Source: Nymphaea colorata
Taxonomy: Eukaryota; Streptophyta; Magnoliopsida; Nymphaeales; Nymphaeaceae
Reading direction: 5' to 3'
NCBI RefSeq assembly: GCF_008831285.2
Contig: NC_045138.2
Span: 20,681,934 to 20,745,933, forward strand
DNA: 64,000 nucleotides
Of this stretch, positions 11,413-21,664 are shown piece after piece. The notes under the pieces are model-generated. The model did no database searches. It saw only the letters and a program-made list of their open reading frames with translations, and had not been told where the DNA came from. A program made the translations under genes and the position numbers. Positions within the stretch are counted from its first letter, which is position 1. Every line of letters starts with the position of its first letter.

Positions 11413-11711
11413 TGTTGGCCTTTTCAACGGGACTGAGTTATAGGAGTCTTTCTGGAACTTGTTGAACAGCTTGGAAATTATGACAAAATACAAAGTTGCT
11501 GGGCGTTTAATTGTCAAAGCGTTGGGCATTGGGTATAAAAGAGACTGATCTAGTAGTGCAAGGACCTCAATTGGAAACCACCACAAACATTGAGAGTCTG
11601 GGCCCTTTGGCGAGGGAGAACCCTTATTGGGGATTAGGGATGAGCATGCATGCGTTATTGGGTTGCAACGGGTGACCCTTGTTAGCGGTGGCCAACAACT
11701 GGTATCAGAGC
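11413..11711 (+). mobile_element. LTR with adjacent tRNA-Met primer-binding site (truncated retrotransposon)
   Basis: A 285-bp block begins TGTTGGCC (11413) and ends GGCCAACA (11697), a perfect 8-bp inverted pair as expected for an LTR. A TATA-like GGGTATAAAAGAG lies at about 11529. Two bases after the end is TGGTATCAGAGC (11700-11711), the standard tRNA-Met primer-binding site. This arrangement is that of a 5' LTR of a Ty1/copia-like element. No gag/pol follows and no second copy of this LTR is seen in the window, so the element is truncated. Confidence 0.65.
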
Positions 11712-12108
11712 AGTGGTTGATCGATTCCAGCCAAAAGTTTGCTGGATGTCTCAGTTGATCATCCACATGCCGTTACAGCCATGATATGAAATTCCTCATG
11801 GCTATTTGCTACTGCAAATTGGGATTGAGCTTGTGCCGCCCATAGGAAGTCATGTTTGGACCAGGGAGTGTTGGAAGGGAGTGTTGGAATCCCCTGGACG
11901 TTGTTGGGCCTAGGTGCTGTCAAAACCTACCATACAAGTGAAAGAGCCCTACCCCATCATACACGTGAAGCAGCATCAAACTGCACATCACTGCTAGACC
12001 TCAGGCCTATTATTGATGGACCTAAGTTATGCGTGATTACAGTTACATAATTTGCTCTTTTGAGAATGAGCTATAAAAAGTTTCTTGTCACTTGATTTTT
12101 GGATTGTA

Positions 12109-12150
12109 AAGAGGTCCAACAACCTTTTCATGCTCGTTGTTGGACCTCTT
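12109..12150. repeat. Perfect hairpin: 15-bp stem, 12-nt loop
   Basis: AAGAGGTCCAACAAC (12109-12123) pairs exactly with GTTGTTGGACCTCTT (12136-12150), with a 12-base loop between them. It lies at the right edge of a region of LTR-like character (TGTTGG/CCAACA motifs). The role is unknown. Confidence 0.9.
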
Positions 12151-12190
12151 ATGCGTGATTATTTCTTCCAACCGTCGTTTCAGTGGAAGT

Positions 12191-12351
12191 ATTTCTTTGG
12201 CAAGCATAGTTCTGGCGACAGATGACAGCTTCTTTCATGAACATATTTAATGAGTCGAGCTCGAGTTAAAGTGCACTCTAAACTCAGTTAAGCTGGATAT
12301 AAAGAGGACAAAGAGTACATTTGGGGTGATTACTATGCTTGCCAAAGAAAT
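12191..12351. repeat. Inverted repeat with perfect 20-bp arms
   Basis: ATTTCTTTGGCAAGCATAGT (12191-12210) is the exact reverse complement of 12332-12351, with 121 bases between. Pairing stops at the ends of the 20-bp arms. Confidence 0.9.
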
Positions 12352-12429
12352 CGAGACTCCTTTAAGCAAAAATGCTGAACAAAGTGCGTGCGTACGTCAG
12401 ATATATTACAAGGTTGCAAAACAGATTTA

Positions 12430-15400
12430 GCATTTAAATGAGAAAGAGAGTGGGTAATTGCCTAAATATGTGGTTGATCGGATGGGGATCGGATGGGGTT
12501 GCACGTGAACTCGACCGCTATCCGACGTACGTTCGCTTGAGCCGTCGGCTTTGATACCTACTGGTAGGACGCAGGCACTGTAGCTGCCCAGAAAACCCAG
12601 ACTGTGCTGCCGTCCTGACCTCCCAAGATCTCTTCTGGAATGCTGTCGGTGTCTACTGGGGACAAACCCAGATTCCCCCAAGGGTTGGGTAAAAGGTACA
12701 AGGAGGGCTTTTTCCGCCTACTCTAGGTCTGCCTACTACACAGATGGGTTCAAGTCCTTACAACCGTTGCGTACAAGAATACTCTCAGCCTCACTCAGGC
12801 AAACACGTTGGCCAGTGGCATGACCAAGGCCCTCGGTATCCAGCAACAACGGATGGTAAGTCAGGCGAGTTCCAGCCTCTTCCACGCTCCCTGTTGCGCC
12901 TTGGGAACACCCTCAAACACAAGCAGCAGGGCAATTACCAAGAACGCAATTTACAGGAATAAAGGGGGGGCGAGTGTAGAGGAGCTTCACCAGACAATAG
13001 GGACCCCAGGTGAGACTGGTACCGATTAACGCCGGTGCACGCGCGTTGCCAAGCAGCACAATAGAAAACCAAGCAGTCAATGCGTAATCAAACAAGCAAG
13101 AACAGTCCGCAAGAACAGTCCCAAGGAGTAGAGAAGCGTCACCGTGTCAACCCCGGCAAGCGCCGTTCAACGCGCTCCAGCTTCTCACGGTCGAGACTGG
13201 CGTGTGTGCAAAGTTCACGGGCAGGGACAGGGATCTAGTCACTTCCGAAGATCACCAAAATTCATCAAGTGTCCTTTTGAGCCGAATTTTGGTCAGCAGC
13301 TCTGCCGGATAGTTTATCCGGATGGGCCAAAGTGGAGCTAGAAAGAACCCAGCATTCGAGTTCTAGCCCCTAGAGAAGCCCCTCGGTCTGTCACAAGCTG
13401 GCTGCTGGAAGACCCTCTGTCATTGAACAGGGCAGCAGACCTTCGAAAAATCCCAGGAATTCACCCCAGCGTCGGTCGGATGGGGCCCTAAGTTTGGGGG
13501 GCAAGGCAAGGTCGTTGAAGGGTTTAGGATCGGAACTGTTACAGGCGGCAGGAGCGTTAGCTTCAGGTGCAGGACAGGGGAGCTCATTTTTGTGAAATTC
13601 ACCAAAATTCACTCAAACTTGGATTGAGCTGAAATTTGGTGTGCAGCCTGGGATAATTATCTAGGGACGCCCAAAAGATGGGGGGCAAAAGCCCACCCTA
13701 AGGTCCAGTCGTTGCTTCCGCAAGCTGCTGGACTGTTACCCGACGAAACAGGGGAAAAACAGGCAGAGGTTCACCCCGGTGGCGGATGAGGCTGAAATTT
13801 GGTAGGAAGGTGGCCAAGGATAATTACGATGGGACGCCCAGAGTTTGGGGGGCAACAGCCCCTAAGCCAGGTCGTTGGAAGGATTGGGATCGGGATTGTT
13901 ACAGGAAACAGGGGATCACGGCAGACCACATCGAGGGCCCCTAAGCCAGGTTGGAAGGATTGGGATCGGGATTGTTACAGGAAACAGGGGATCACGGCAG
14001 ACCACACCGAGGGTTCTCTTCCTCTCGGTTCAACCCAACCCAGCAACACTCACAAGGAGCGCCGCCAGTGAGTTGCGCGAGTTCCCTTGGTTCAGCTGGG
14101 AACGTTCTGCAGGTTGGTCGGGTGGAGGCACGGACAAGGGCGGACAGCAGCCAGCGAGCTCAGGATTCCTCAGGATTCCGTCGAATGATCCTTGGCTCAG
14201 CTGGGAGTGTGCATCATCAGCAGGCTGGTCGGGTGGAGGAAGCACGGAAAGGGGGGAACAACCAGCAAGCTTCTGATTCCATCGGGGGTTCGTTGGCAGG
14301 GCAGCTGTGGGCAGTCGAATCCTACTCAGAGGGTTCGCGAAGCAGCAGCTTGGACGCGCGGGGGAGACAGAAGAAGCAAGGGTTCAAAGGGGAGAAGAGG
14401 CGTCAAGAGGTAGGCACGAGAGAGAGACGCGGGGGAGACAGCCCTCGCCATGGCGAGAGTGAACCCTCGGAGAGAAAATCGCGAGAGGAGAGAGAAATCC
14501 AGTTCTTCGTAATAAACAGTATGTGCCTGTACAGTGAAACCGTTTCGCACGATCACCCAAGGGCGGGGTCGGTCGAGAGCGAGTTTCCCCATTCCCTCGG
14601 CGCTTGGCCGGCGTGGCCCTACGTCTTGTCTCAACGGGCTCCTAGACAGGCATCATCCACCCCGCTGAGTTTTGAGCTTGTCCCCAAACTCGTGCGTAAG
14701 GAAACCTGTGGGTGATCTGGGCAAGTTCTCCTCAACCTCAACACTTGAGGTCCCCGGGAAACGTCTCTCTTTCCCTTCCACAAGATGGACGGTATGGACT
14801 GTCTCGCTCCTTAACTCACACACCCAACAAGCTCAACTGGGGTGTGAGGTACCTTGCCAATGAGGCTCTCGCGGTCTGCGGAGCTCGTCGGGCCATGTAC
14901 TTGTGTGGGAGGCTTTTCCACGATCATAAACTTGCCTCTGGCTGCTCTTCTAACAATGATAGGAGGAACGAGATGGAAGAGCTATCCCACTCGTAACAAG
15001 GAGCGATGGTAATTGATCTGCCCTTATAGCTGTCTGCTTCCTCCATGCTTCCACTGCGTCACTCTGATTCACGTAATTATACTTAGGATCTTCAAAACAA
15101 AGCATGGCATAGGGGACTTCACTAGAACCAGACCTGCAAGGGGGATCCTTGCTTGCTTCCCCATTCTGTACATCAGTTGGGTTAACTCCCAACATCTGGT
15201 GACGATCTCAGCCACATTTACTTTCTTCTCGTGTTTTCCTTCGTAGGTTGATTCTTGTGTTGGTGGAGGCAATCTTTACTGCCTACTATTTTCAGCGGAG
15301 GAGCAAGGAGCGGGAGCTGCCTAGGCAGCGCGCATACGCCGGCGTTCAACGGCGCCTGTTTCACCCCAATCACGCTTGTAGCAGGTTCGATGCTGGGAAG

Positions 15401-15600
15401 CTGAAACCAGACCTGTTGACCCTGTTAGAAGTCACAGCTTATGTCAGGCTTAGCGGTGCTTGCTTCCCCCTCAGATTCGTCTATCAACATGGGTTAAATT
15501 CAATCCTAACCCATGTGCAAGTGCCGTTCACATGCAACTGCCCATGCAAATTAATATTTGGATCAGACAAGTAGGAAGTAACCTCCTCTGTTTGACTGGA
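12430..15600. mobile_element. GC-rich repetitive block, probably a retroelement remnant of unknown class
   Basis: About 3.2 kb is sharply richer in G and C than its flanks. It contains repeated noncoding phrases such as GAAATTTGGT...GGGACGCCCA...GGGGGGCAA, present at about 13630-13700 and 13790-13860, and a related GGATCGG...TGTTACAGG phrase at 13530-13560. Long frames run on both strands but none resembles a known domain. CTCCCAACATCTGGTGACG near 15185 looks like an LTR end followed by a primer-binding-like site, but only loosely. It may be an LTR plus leader of a large or non-autonomous element. No target-site duplication was found. Confidence 0.4.
13861..14014 (+). repeat. Tandem duplication, unit about 76-79 bp
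   Basis: The unit begins CCTAAGCCAGG at 13861 and again at 13940. Apart from a 3-base deletion early in the second unit, only one or two substitutions separate them. Confidence 0.9.
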
Positions 15601-17977
15601 TTGCATCATTTTAGAAGTGCAGTACTACGAGAATCACAGATGGTTCTGCTGCACCCAATCAACTTGGTTGATAGTTTACAAGATGGCACGTAAACTTGAT
15701 AATCCAAAAAATGTGGACGGCAACAAATACTAGTTTAATAAGTTACATTTTTGTAATCAAGTTGGTCAGAAAATCATAATTAGTAAACATAGCATTTAAT
15801 CCGATTGGCTTTTACTTTTTAGAAATAGCTATTTATATGATAAAACAACATAGATACTCTTGTAGGCTTTCAAGCTCATCCCCTCTCATATTCACAACCA
15901 ATAACTACACTGGGCACCCAAGATGTTCTTAGCCACAGTAAAATATTTAATTTTGTCATCAATTGTTAACTAATTTCACATTTCAAATAGCTCGTCAGAT
16001 TAATCACTTATCCTAATATAAAGAGAGAAACAGAAATTGAATTTATCAAGAAATCTTTACAAAATCATTAATAGATCTGCCATGTAAGTAAAGATCAGGG
16101 CGTTCTTTAAATTCTATAACAAATGTATGAATGACATCAAGGATTTGCATTATATGGTCATTACAAGAGTTTGTGAACAAGTAAATAAATTTTGATCAGA
16201 ACTGCCTTTACAATATTTAGGAGACATGTATGTGTTTGTGTTCCATAACTGCGAACATGTCATTACATAAATTTGTTAACAAAACTAACAATGCTTTTAC
16301 GAAGCCGAGGCAATCAGTACAGCCTAGGCATGCCTAGGCTGGACTAAGCACTTTAAGCAAACTAATAAAATGACACAGTAAAATGTTATTATAGCTACTC
16401 ACACATATAAACACACAGTTATATAAAGGTCGTTAAAATAATGCTAAATGGTTCAAATAAATATACACACATAAGCACACCATTTATTAATATACATACA
16501 TACATATATACTGCATCATCAAAAGAATGAAGCACAACCTAGGCAGTTAGATGAGCCTAGGTATAAAGGACATCATACTTTCTGTTTGTATGTGTTTGGG
16601 TCATAAAATACCCAACCCATGTGTATTTTATATGCAAGATATCAGAAACACATTAAGCTTAAGTTATGACCGTATAGAGAACAGCTATTATATATATTAA
16701 TTATATATAGGATATAGTCATATTAACAACAATCTATCACAGTCCAGATTTATATAATTTATGGTCATACAACAACAATAATCACACCCATCATGTAGCT
16801 TAAGTACTTGGACTTAGGCGATGCAGAGGTTGTCTAGGTGCACGCCTCAACAACATAGCACTAAGCATTACATAACATGATAATAATAAACATAATTACA
16901 AATCTGAAAGATCAAAGTTAATGAAGTTGAACAACTAAAATTTACAAGTTATATAGAACACAATAAAAGGTCACAAGTATACATCAATGCTTTTCAATGT
17001 TATAGAGCATGCCAAGTGCTAAAACTATAATTATAATTTCTAAGCTAAAATTTTAAAAACAAAATCCAAAATTAATAAAATACCTACAAAAAGAGGGAAC
17101 ATAAAAGTGCAACATAACCATCCTTTATACTTGCTATAAATTTGTCTATATATATATATATATATATATGGTAAAGCTGTATTTTGTCTATATATATATA
17201 TATGGTAAAGCTGTATTATTGAAAAAATGTCGGCAAATTTTTAAAAAAAATTAAAACATTTAATAAATTCTGAAATTTATAAAAAATAAAAATAATAAAA
17301 TACGAAAAAACAAGAAAAAATGTGTATAATACGTGTATAATATGCTTTTTTCATGTTTTTTTATTTTTCGGCGTTTTTTAAAAAAAGACACTTCTGACTG
17401 CCGTTTTATATGACTGACTTATTTCACGCATATTATAAGCATTTTTTTCGAATGATACGCATTTTATGTGGCAATGACATATATAATGCAATAGTTATGT
17501 TATTAAATTTTATTAAGAAGAAATTATTTGCATTATTATTTATGTTAAATAATAAGAAATTAACATAAAATTATTAATTTTATGTTACTAACATATGTTA
17601 TTAATCACAGTAAAATAGGCAGAACGGGTTAAAAATAGTATTGTATGTGAATTTTAATTTTTTACCTTTAAGTGAGCATACAGACATACACACGCAATGC
17701 TAATCTAATGCAACAACAAAAAGTGAAAAATAACTGCATGAAATAAAGAAAATCTCAGAAGAATAAAACGGGAAATAAATTAAATGAAGTAGGTTATTGA
17801 AAAAACATAGGCCATTGAGTGCCTACTCCTTAGGCTTAATTTCTACGCATTCTACAATGGAAGATTGTCTAGAAACAGCTAGCCTACGCCACCAACCAAG
17901 CCTGGGGGCATAGGCAGCCTTATATATACTATTGAAAAATGCCCATGCTTCAAAGACTAAAAAGGTGAAATACTTAC
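15601..17977. other. AT-rich spacer with degenerate repeats
   Basis: No gene seen. The CCTAGGC/AGGCG-type phrases scattered through 16300-16900 and 17820-17930 resemble decayed dispersed repeats. A TA microsatellite lies at about 17148-17202, itself part of a short duplication (TATATGGTAAAGCTGTATT occurs twice). Confidence 0.5.
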
Positions 17978-18152
17978 AGCAACCTGTGTAATTGTAAGAG
18001 GAAGCTGATTCTGTCGAGCTGCCACATAAGCACAAGCACCAACAAGAACAGAGAACCAGCTTCCTCCACCCCATTCTCATCCAGTTATCTTTTCAACCAT
18101 ATATTTATTTCACATCATCAGCTCTTGAAGGAGAAAAATCCAAGCTTGACAT
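17978..18152 (-). pseudogene. Broken exon of a TFIIB/BRF-like transcription factor
   Basis: On the minus strand the frames give LDFSPSRADDVK, then (one base out of frame) MVEKITG, an in-frame TGA, and then EWGGGSWFSVLVGACAYVAA followed by RQNQLPLTITQVA. This is the first cyclin fold of TFIIB-family proteins, closest in my reading to the plant BRF/PBRP2-like group (WFxVLVGACAYVxxRQNxLPL). The exon ends at a strong donor, GCT/GTAAGTAT (17978/17977). A pyrimidine tract and AG precede the start of homology. Such proteins load RNA polymerase on promoters. The frameshift and stop make this copy non-functional, and I found no other exons. Confidence 0.65.
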
Positions 18153-18795
18153 GATAACAGGGAAAAAAAAATCAGTTGGTTATTCTATTGCAAAAAAATC
18201 TTGTTATCTTCTAGCCACAACAAGAGCGAGATTGGACCCCGTTATGGCAGAAGAAGAAGTTCACTCAACTTGGTACACTAGCAAAAATTTCCTTCAAACA
18301 ACTTGTGCAGGCTAAGCGATCACAGATTCACAATTCTGACTTGATTTCACTATGGTACCATATTCTTCCTGTGCCACTTTAAAAGCATTCCACGTGGAGA
18401 ATTTTATACATGCAATATGGCCTATAGAGGGTTCCAATAAGAGAATCGCCATCCAGATTGATTTATCCGATGCTGCTAAATTGAAATCACCATAACACAA
18501 GAATCAAATTCCCCAAATAACACTCTTTGAGACAACTTGAGTTCTCTATGTGACTATGTCATGCTGATGAAAAGCTTGTGCCACTCACGAAACCCCAAAT
18601 GATGTACGGGTGGAAGTGTGACCATGACATAAAAATGCAAATTTTTTATTACATGCCAACACATCCTGAGATACCTCCTCCAAAACACCGACAAGAAAAT
18701 CTGGGAAAGAATCCAGCTTTTGAGCACCAAAAAACATCAATGCAAGCACAGATTGTCGACAGGAACTTTGCATAAGCAGCCAGAACAAATTTCGC
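18153..18795. other. Spacer left of block P copy B
   Basis: Minus-strand frames here (for example 18312-18500) are open for about 60 codons but match nothing I recognise. They could be further exons of the TFIIB-like fragment, but they lack its conserved motifs. Confidence 0.3.
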
Positions 18796-19229
18796 GCTCC
18801 TTTGCCTTTTACTTTGTTTCTTGCTCATTTTATTCATTTAAAACTCTTGCGACAACCTACAGTGCAGATCGTCCAGAAAGTAGTTGCCACTGTATATGAC
18901 GATGCTGCCTTTGTAGCAAACAGTTCACTTTACCTGTTGTTTTTGGAACCTTTAATTGTAGCAAACAGCTGATTCCGCATGAATCAGCAAAATCTACTAT
19001 TATATATTTCTTAAGAATAAAAATTACATTGAATAATTAAAATTAATTAGAAACTTTCAAATATTTAAAATGACATAAAACATAAATTGGATGACATTTG
19101 GCATCCTTGTACTGGCTGATTAAGCAAATTATTGGGTGTCTTTCTTCCGTTTCTGTTTTTTTCTTGGGTGTCATTGGAAGAAAAGAATATTAAATCCATG
19201 ATGGGATTTGGTATGGCTTTATTGTATCC
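18796..19229 (-). repeat. Block P, copy B (inverted)
   Basis: This is the reverse complement of 3925-4345. It ends abruptly at GCGCTCC (18796) on the left and at GGCTTTATTG (19229) on the right. It lies on the opposite side of block Q compared with copy A once both are read in the same orientation. Confidence 0.85.
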
Positions 19230-19728
19230 AGGGAACTGGCGACTTTGATGGCATCCACTGTTGCCTGCTTAGTGCATTCGTAAAATTTCGAACTCCCTTT
19301 CATCTTCTTCTCAAAGTAATTAACATTTTTTAAATGTTTTTAGGTGAAATTAAAAATTTTCACTTTCAAAAAACTTCTTGACATCAAATGGTATATCACC
19401 TAGAAGTAGAAACTCGTCTGCCTAAAGAGAGGAGTAAACCAAATGGATTTGTTGGGTAGAAGAATGAACTACATCAGCTGTCCTATAAAAGTAGGGTATT
19501 CAAAACAAAATGTTGGTTTAAGGGTGAAGGGTTCTCATAAGTGTCAGGTCCTCAACTAATTGGAAGTTTCAAACAATTGGGTACAAACGACTAGGTTTAG
19601 ATTGCACAAAAGTTTGGCCCATCGACAACTTGTAGCTTCAATAATTTCACCAATAGTTGGTGAACACCACATTTATGAACCAACAAAAAAGCTGTATCCA
19701 CAATCAGCAAATCAAAGCCCAAACCAGA

Positions 19729-19740
19729 GCTCTGATACCA
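19729..19740 (-). other. tRNA-Met primer-binding-like site in block Q (copy B)
   Basis: The minus strand reads TGGTATCAGAGC, the duplicate of the site at 6585-6596. Confidence 0.45.
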
Positions 19741-20973
19741 TAAAAATGTGAGTCACAATAGTGACATATGCAAACCTACAATGAAACTCAATGAAAGGCA
19801 CCAATGCCAAGTCACCAAGAAAATAAAGAATGCAAAATATAATTGAATATCACCAAAAGTTGTGGAAAAAGCTTCCCTACAATGGCAAACACAAGATCTA
19901 CATATACACACATATGAAAGATCTAGCATAAGAGCAGTCTGCGAGCTTATCCTTGTCAAGCATTGAAGTGGTCTTCTCATTAGCAGAAATCCACTAATAG
20001 GATGTTATTAGAAAACACCAGTTACAACTTAGACCATACTGAAGTGAACAATGTATTTGAAAATACTGATTGGAACCAAATGGTGTTTTGGTTCTAACAT
20101 TCGAGTTCCTATCAATTAATTCCCAAGAAGTTGGCCTTCATTTTCCTTCTTCTTCTTCTTTTCTTCGGAGATACCAATATTCATAAGTAAAATTTTAAGA
20201 TGCTTGAGTGATGCCAAATCCATGTTACGAATCTTTTTGGAGCATCACAGCTAGTTCAAAAAACGCTCATTTTGAAGTTAGAACGAGGTGTACATGGTTT
20301 TAGTCTAATGTCAGCAAAAAAGAAAAATTGAAAGTCCAAAACCTGTCGTTCTAAACCTATTTCACTAATGACCGTCAGAACGTAAAACAGAACTTGAAAC
20401 AAGAAAACATACCAACTGTGCTGCCAAGCTCCTAACCGCACCTTCAATGTAAAAATTTCTCAACCATAAAAACAGCCTGCATTTGCGATTTAGGAATCGT
20501 CCTTACAACAGTGCTTCAAGTATGGCAAAACATGGCTTATCGGCTCATGTCTAAGACACTGCCAAACCATGTTCTGCTGCCAAATTCTATTAAAAGAAAA
20601 CCCTGCAGGGTTTCATTCCTGGAACAGAGTGTAAGGCCGTAAACGGTCGGCAGAAAACGAATATACCATTCTCGGGTCAGAAAATAAAAGCCCTTAAAAA
20701 ACACGACCATGAAAAACAAAAAAACAAAGGAAATCAGGGAATCTCAATCTCACGAAACAAAAAAAAAAAAAGCGGATGCCTATGGATTAAAATCGTCCGC
20801 AACTAGTGGCAGGAATAGAAGACCCTCAACTTCGGAGATGAGAGCGAGGAAAAGATCGCTCAAATCTATCCAACCTGAACAACGTAAGAAAGGAGAAATA
20901 GGACAAGGAAATAGCAGGACAGAACACAATCTATCTAATTCATTGCAGGAGAGGGAGTGGGGGGGAGAGGAAC

Positions 20974-21121
20974 CTGCAGTAGATGAAAATCTCAGAGCTT
21001 TCCGCTGGTGAAGAAGACGATGAGAGGAACAAAAGCTTCGCAGAACACGAAGAGCTCCAGCGCCTTCTTAAACAATCTCTTTTGAAGCAGGCTTCCGGAC
21101 GAGCTTGGAAGACTTCACGGC
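20974..21121 (-). pseudogene. Decayed MADS-box first exon (copy B)
   Basis: Duplicate of 5205-5352. The minus strand gives the same KRLFKKALELFVFCEAF and LIVFFTSGKL segments, with the same stop after GKL and the same CTGCAG/GTTCC donor. Both copies share every visible lesion, so the exon was already broken when the segment was duplicated. Confidence 0.8.
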
Positions 21122-21664
21122 AGCCGGCACACTGAGCAGACGTCGCCGGGTGAAAACTGTTTACCGCCGACCCGGTTCCGCTCACCCATGCAGGACTAGA
21201 GGAGGGAGAAGGAAGCTGCAAGGAGGAGGACGGCGGCTGCGGCAGAAGGCGACGCACACCATGCCAGCCCTAACGGGCTTTTTCATCGAACGGGAAAGTT
21301 GATCCGAAATTTCACGGAAAAATCGTCCAACGGACATTTTCTTCAACTCACGTTTAACGGGCAGGAAAAAGGAAATTCGATTTGCCCCAACGAAACGTTT
21401 AAATGCGTAGGGACATTTTTTTTTCAAATTGAATAGTAAATAATTATTTAATTTAAACTATTTTAAAATCTTTTTTTTATGTAAGAAATGGCATAAAGCC
21501 GCGGCAGAAGAAGCTTGTTTTTCAAGTGAGCTATAATTTTTTCAGTTACATTGATTGGGTTGGGTTAAGTTTATATTTTTCTTCTTGCTATTAACATGTT
21601 TAGCTATCATGTGCTGTATTTTATAAATTATATAAAAAACTATATATCTCGGGCCAGACAAAAT

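Larger units (their letters stand above)
19322..21664 (-). repeat. Block Q, copy B (inverted)
   Basis: This is the reverse complement of 4690-7029, with only scattered substitutions and a few small indels. It carries the same MADS-box remnant (20974-21121) and the same primer-binding-like site (19729-19740, minus strand). The 92 bases that separate it from block P (19230-19321) do not occur beside copy A. Confidence 0.9.

Noticed and set aside
11882-12121. Second LTR candidate (TGTTGGAATCC...GGTCCAACA)
   Set aside because: The ends pair as TGTTGG/CCAACA and a purine run precedes it. But it is not homologous to the LTR at 11413, no duplication flanks it, and the TATA-like motif is too close to the right end.
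12191-12351. miR399-like precursor because of TGCCAAAGAAAT
   Set aside because: Only the first eight or so bases resemble miR399. Pairing stops outside the 20-bp arms, unlike a real precursor.
12745-12765. tRNA T-loop-like GGGTTCAAGTCC
   Set aside because: No acceptor stem, anticodon arm or D-loop could be matched around it.
13951-14715. 254-codon plus-strand frame, and overlapping minus-strand frames
   Set aside because: It lies in the GC-rich repetitive block, where stop codons are rare in every frame. It contains part of a tandem duplication and has no recognisable domain.
4690-21664. One 17-kb transposon with 2.3-kb terminal inverted repeats
   Set aside because: No target-site duplication is found at 4690/21664. 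Block P lies outside the left arm but inside the right arm, which a simple TIR element does not explain.
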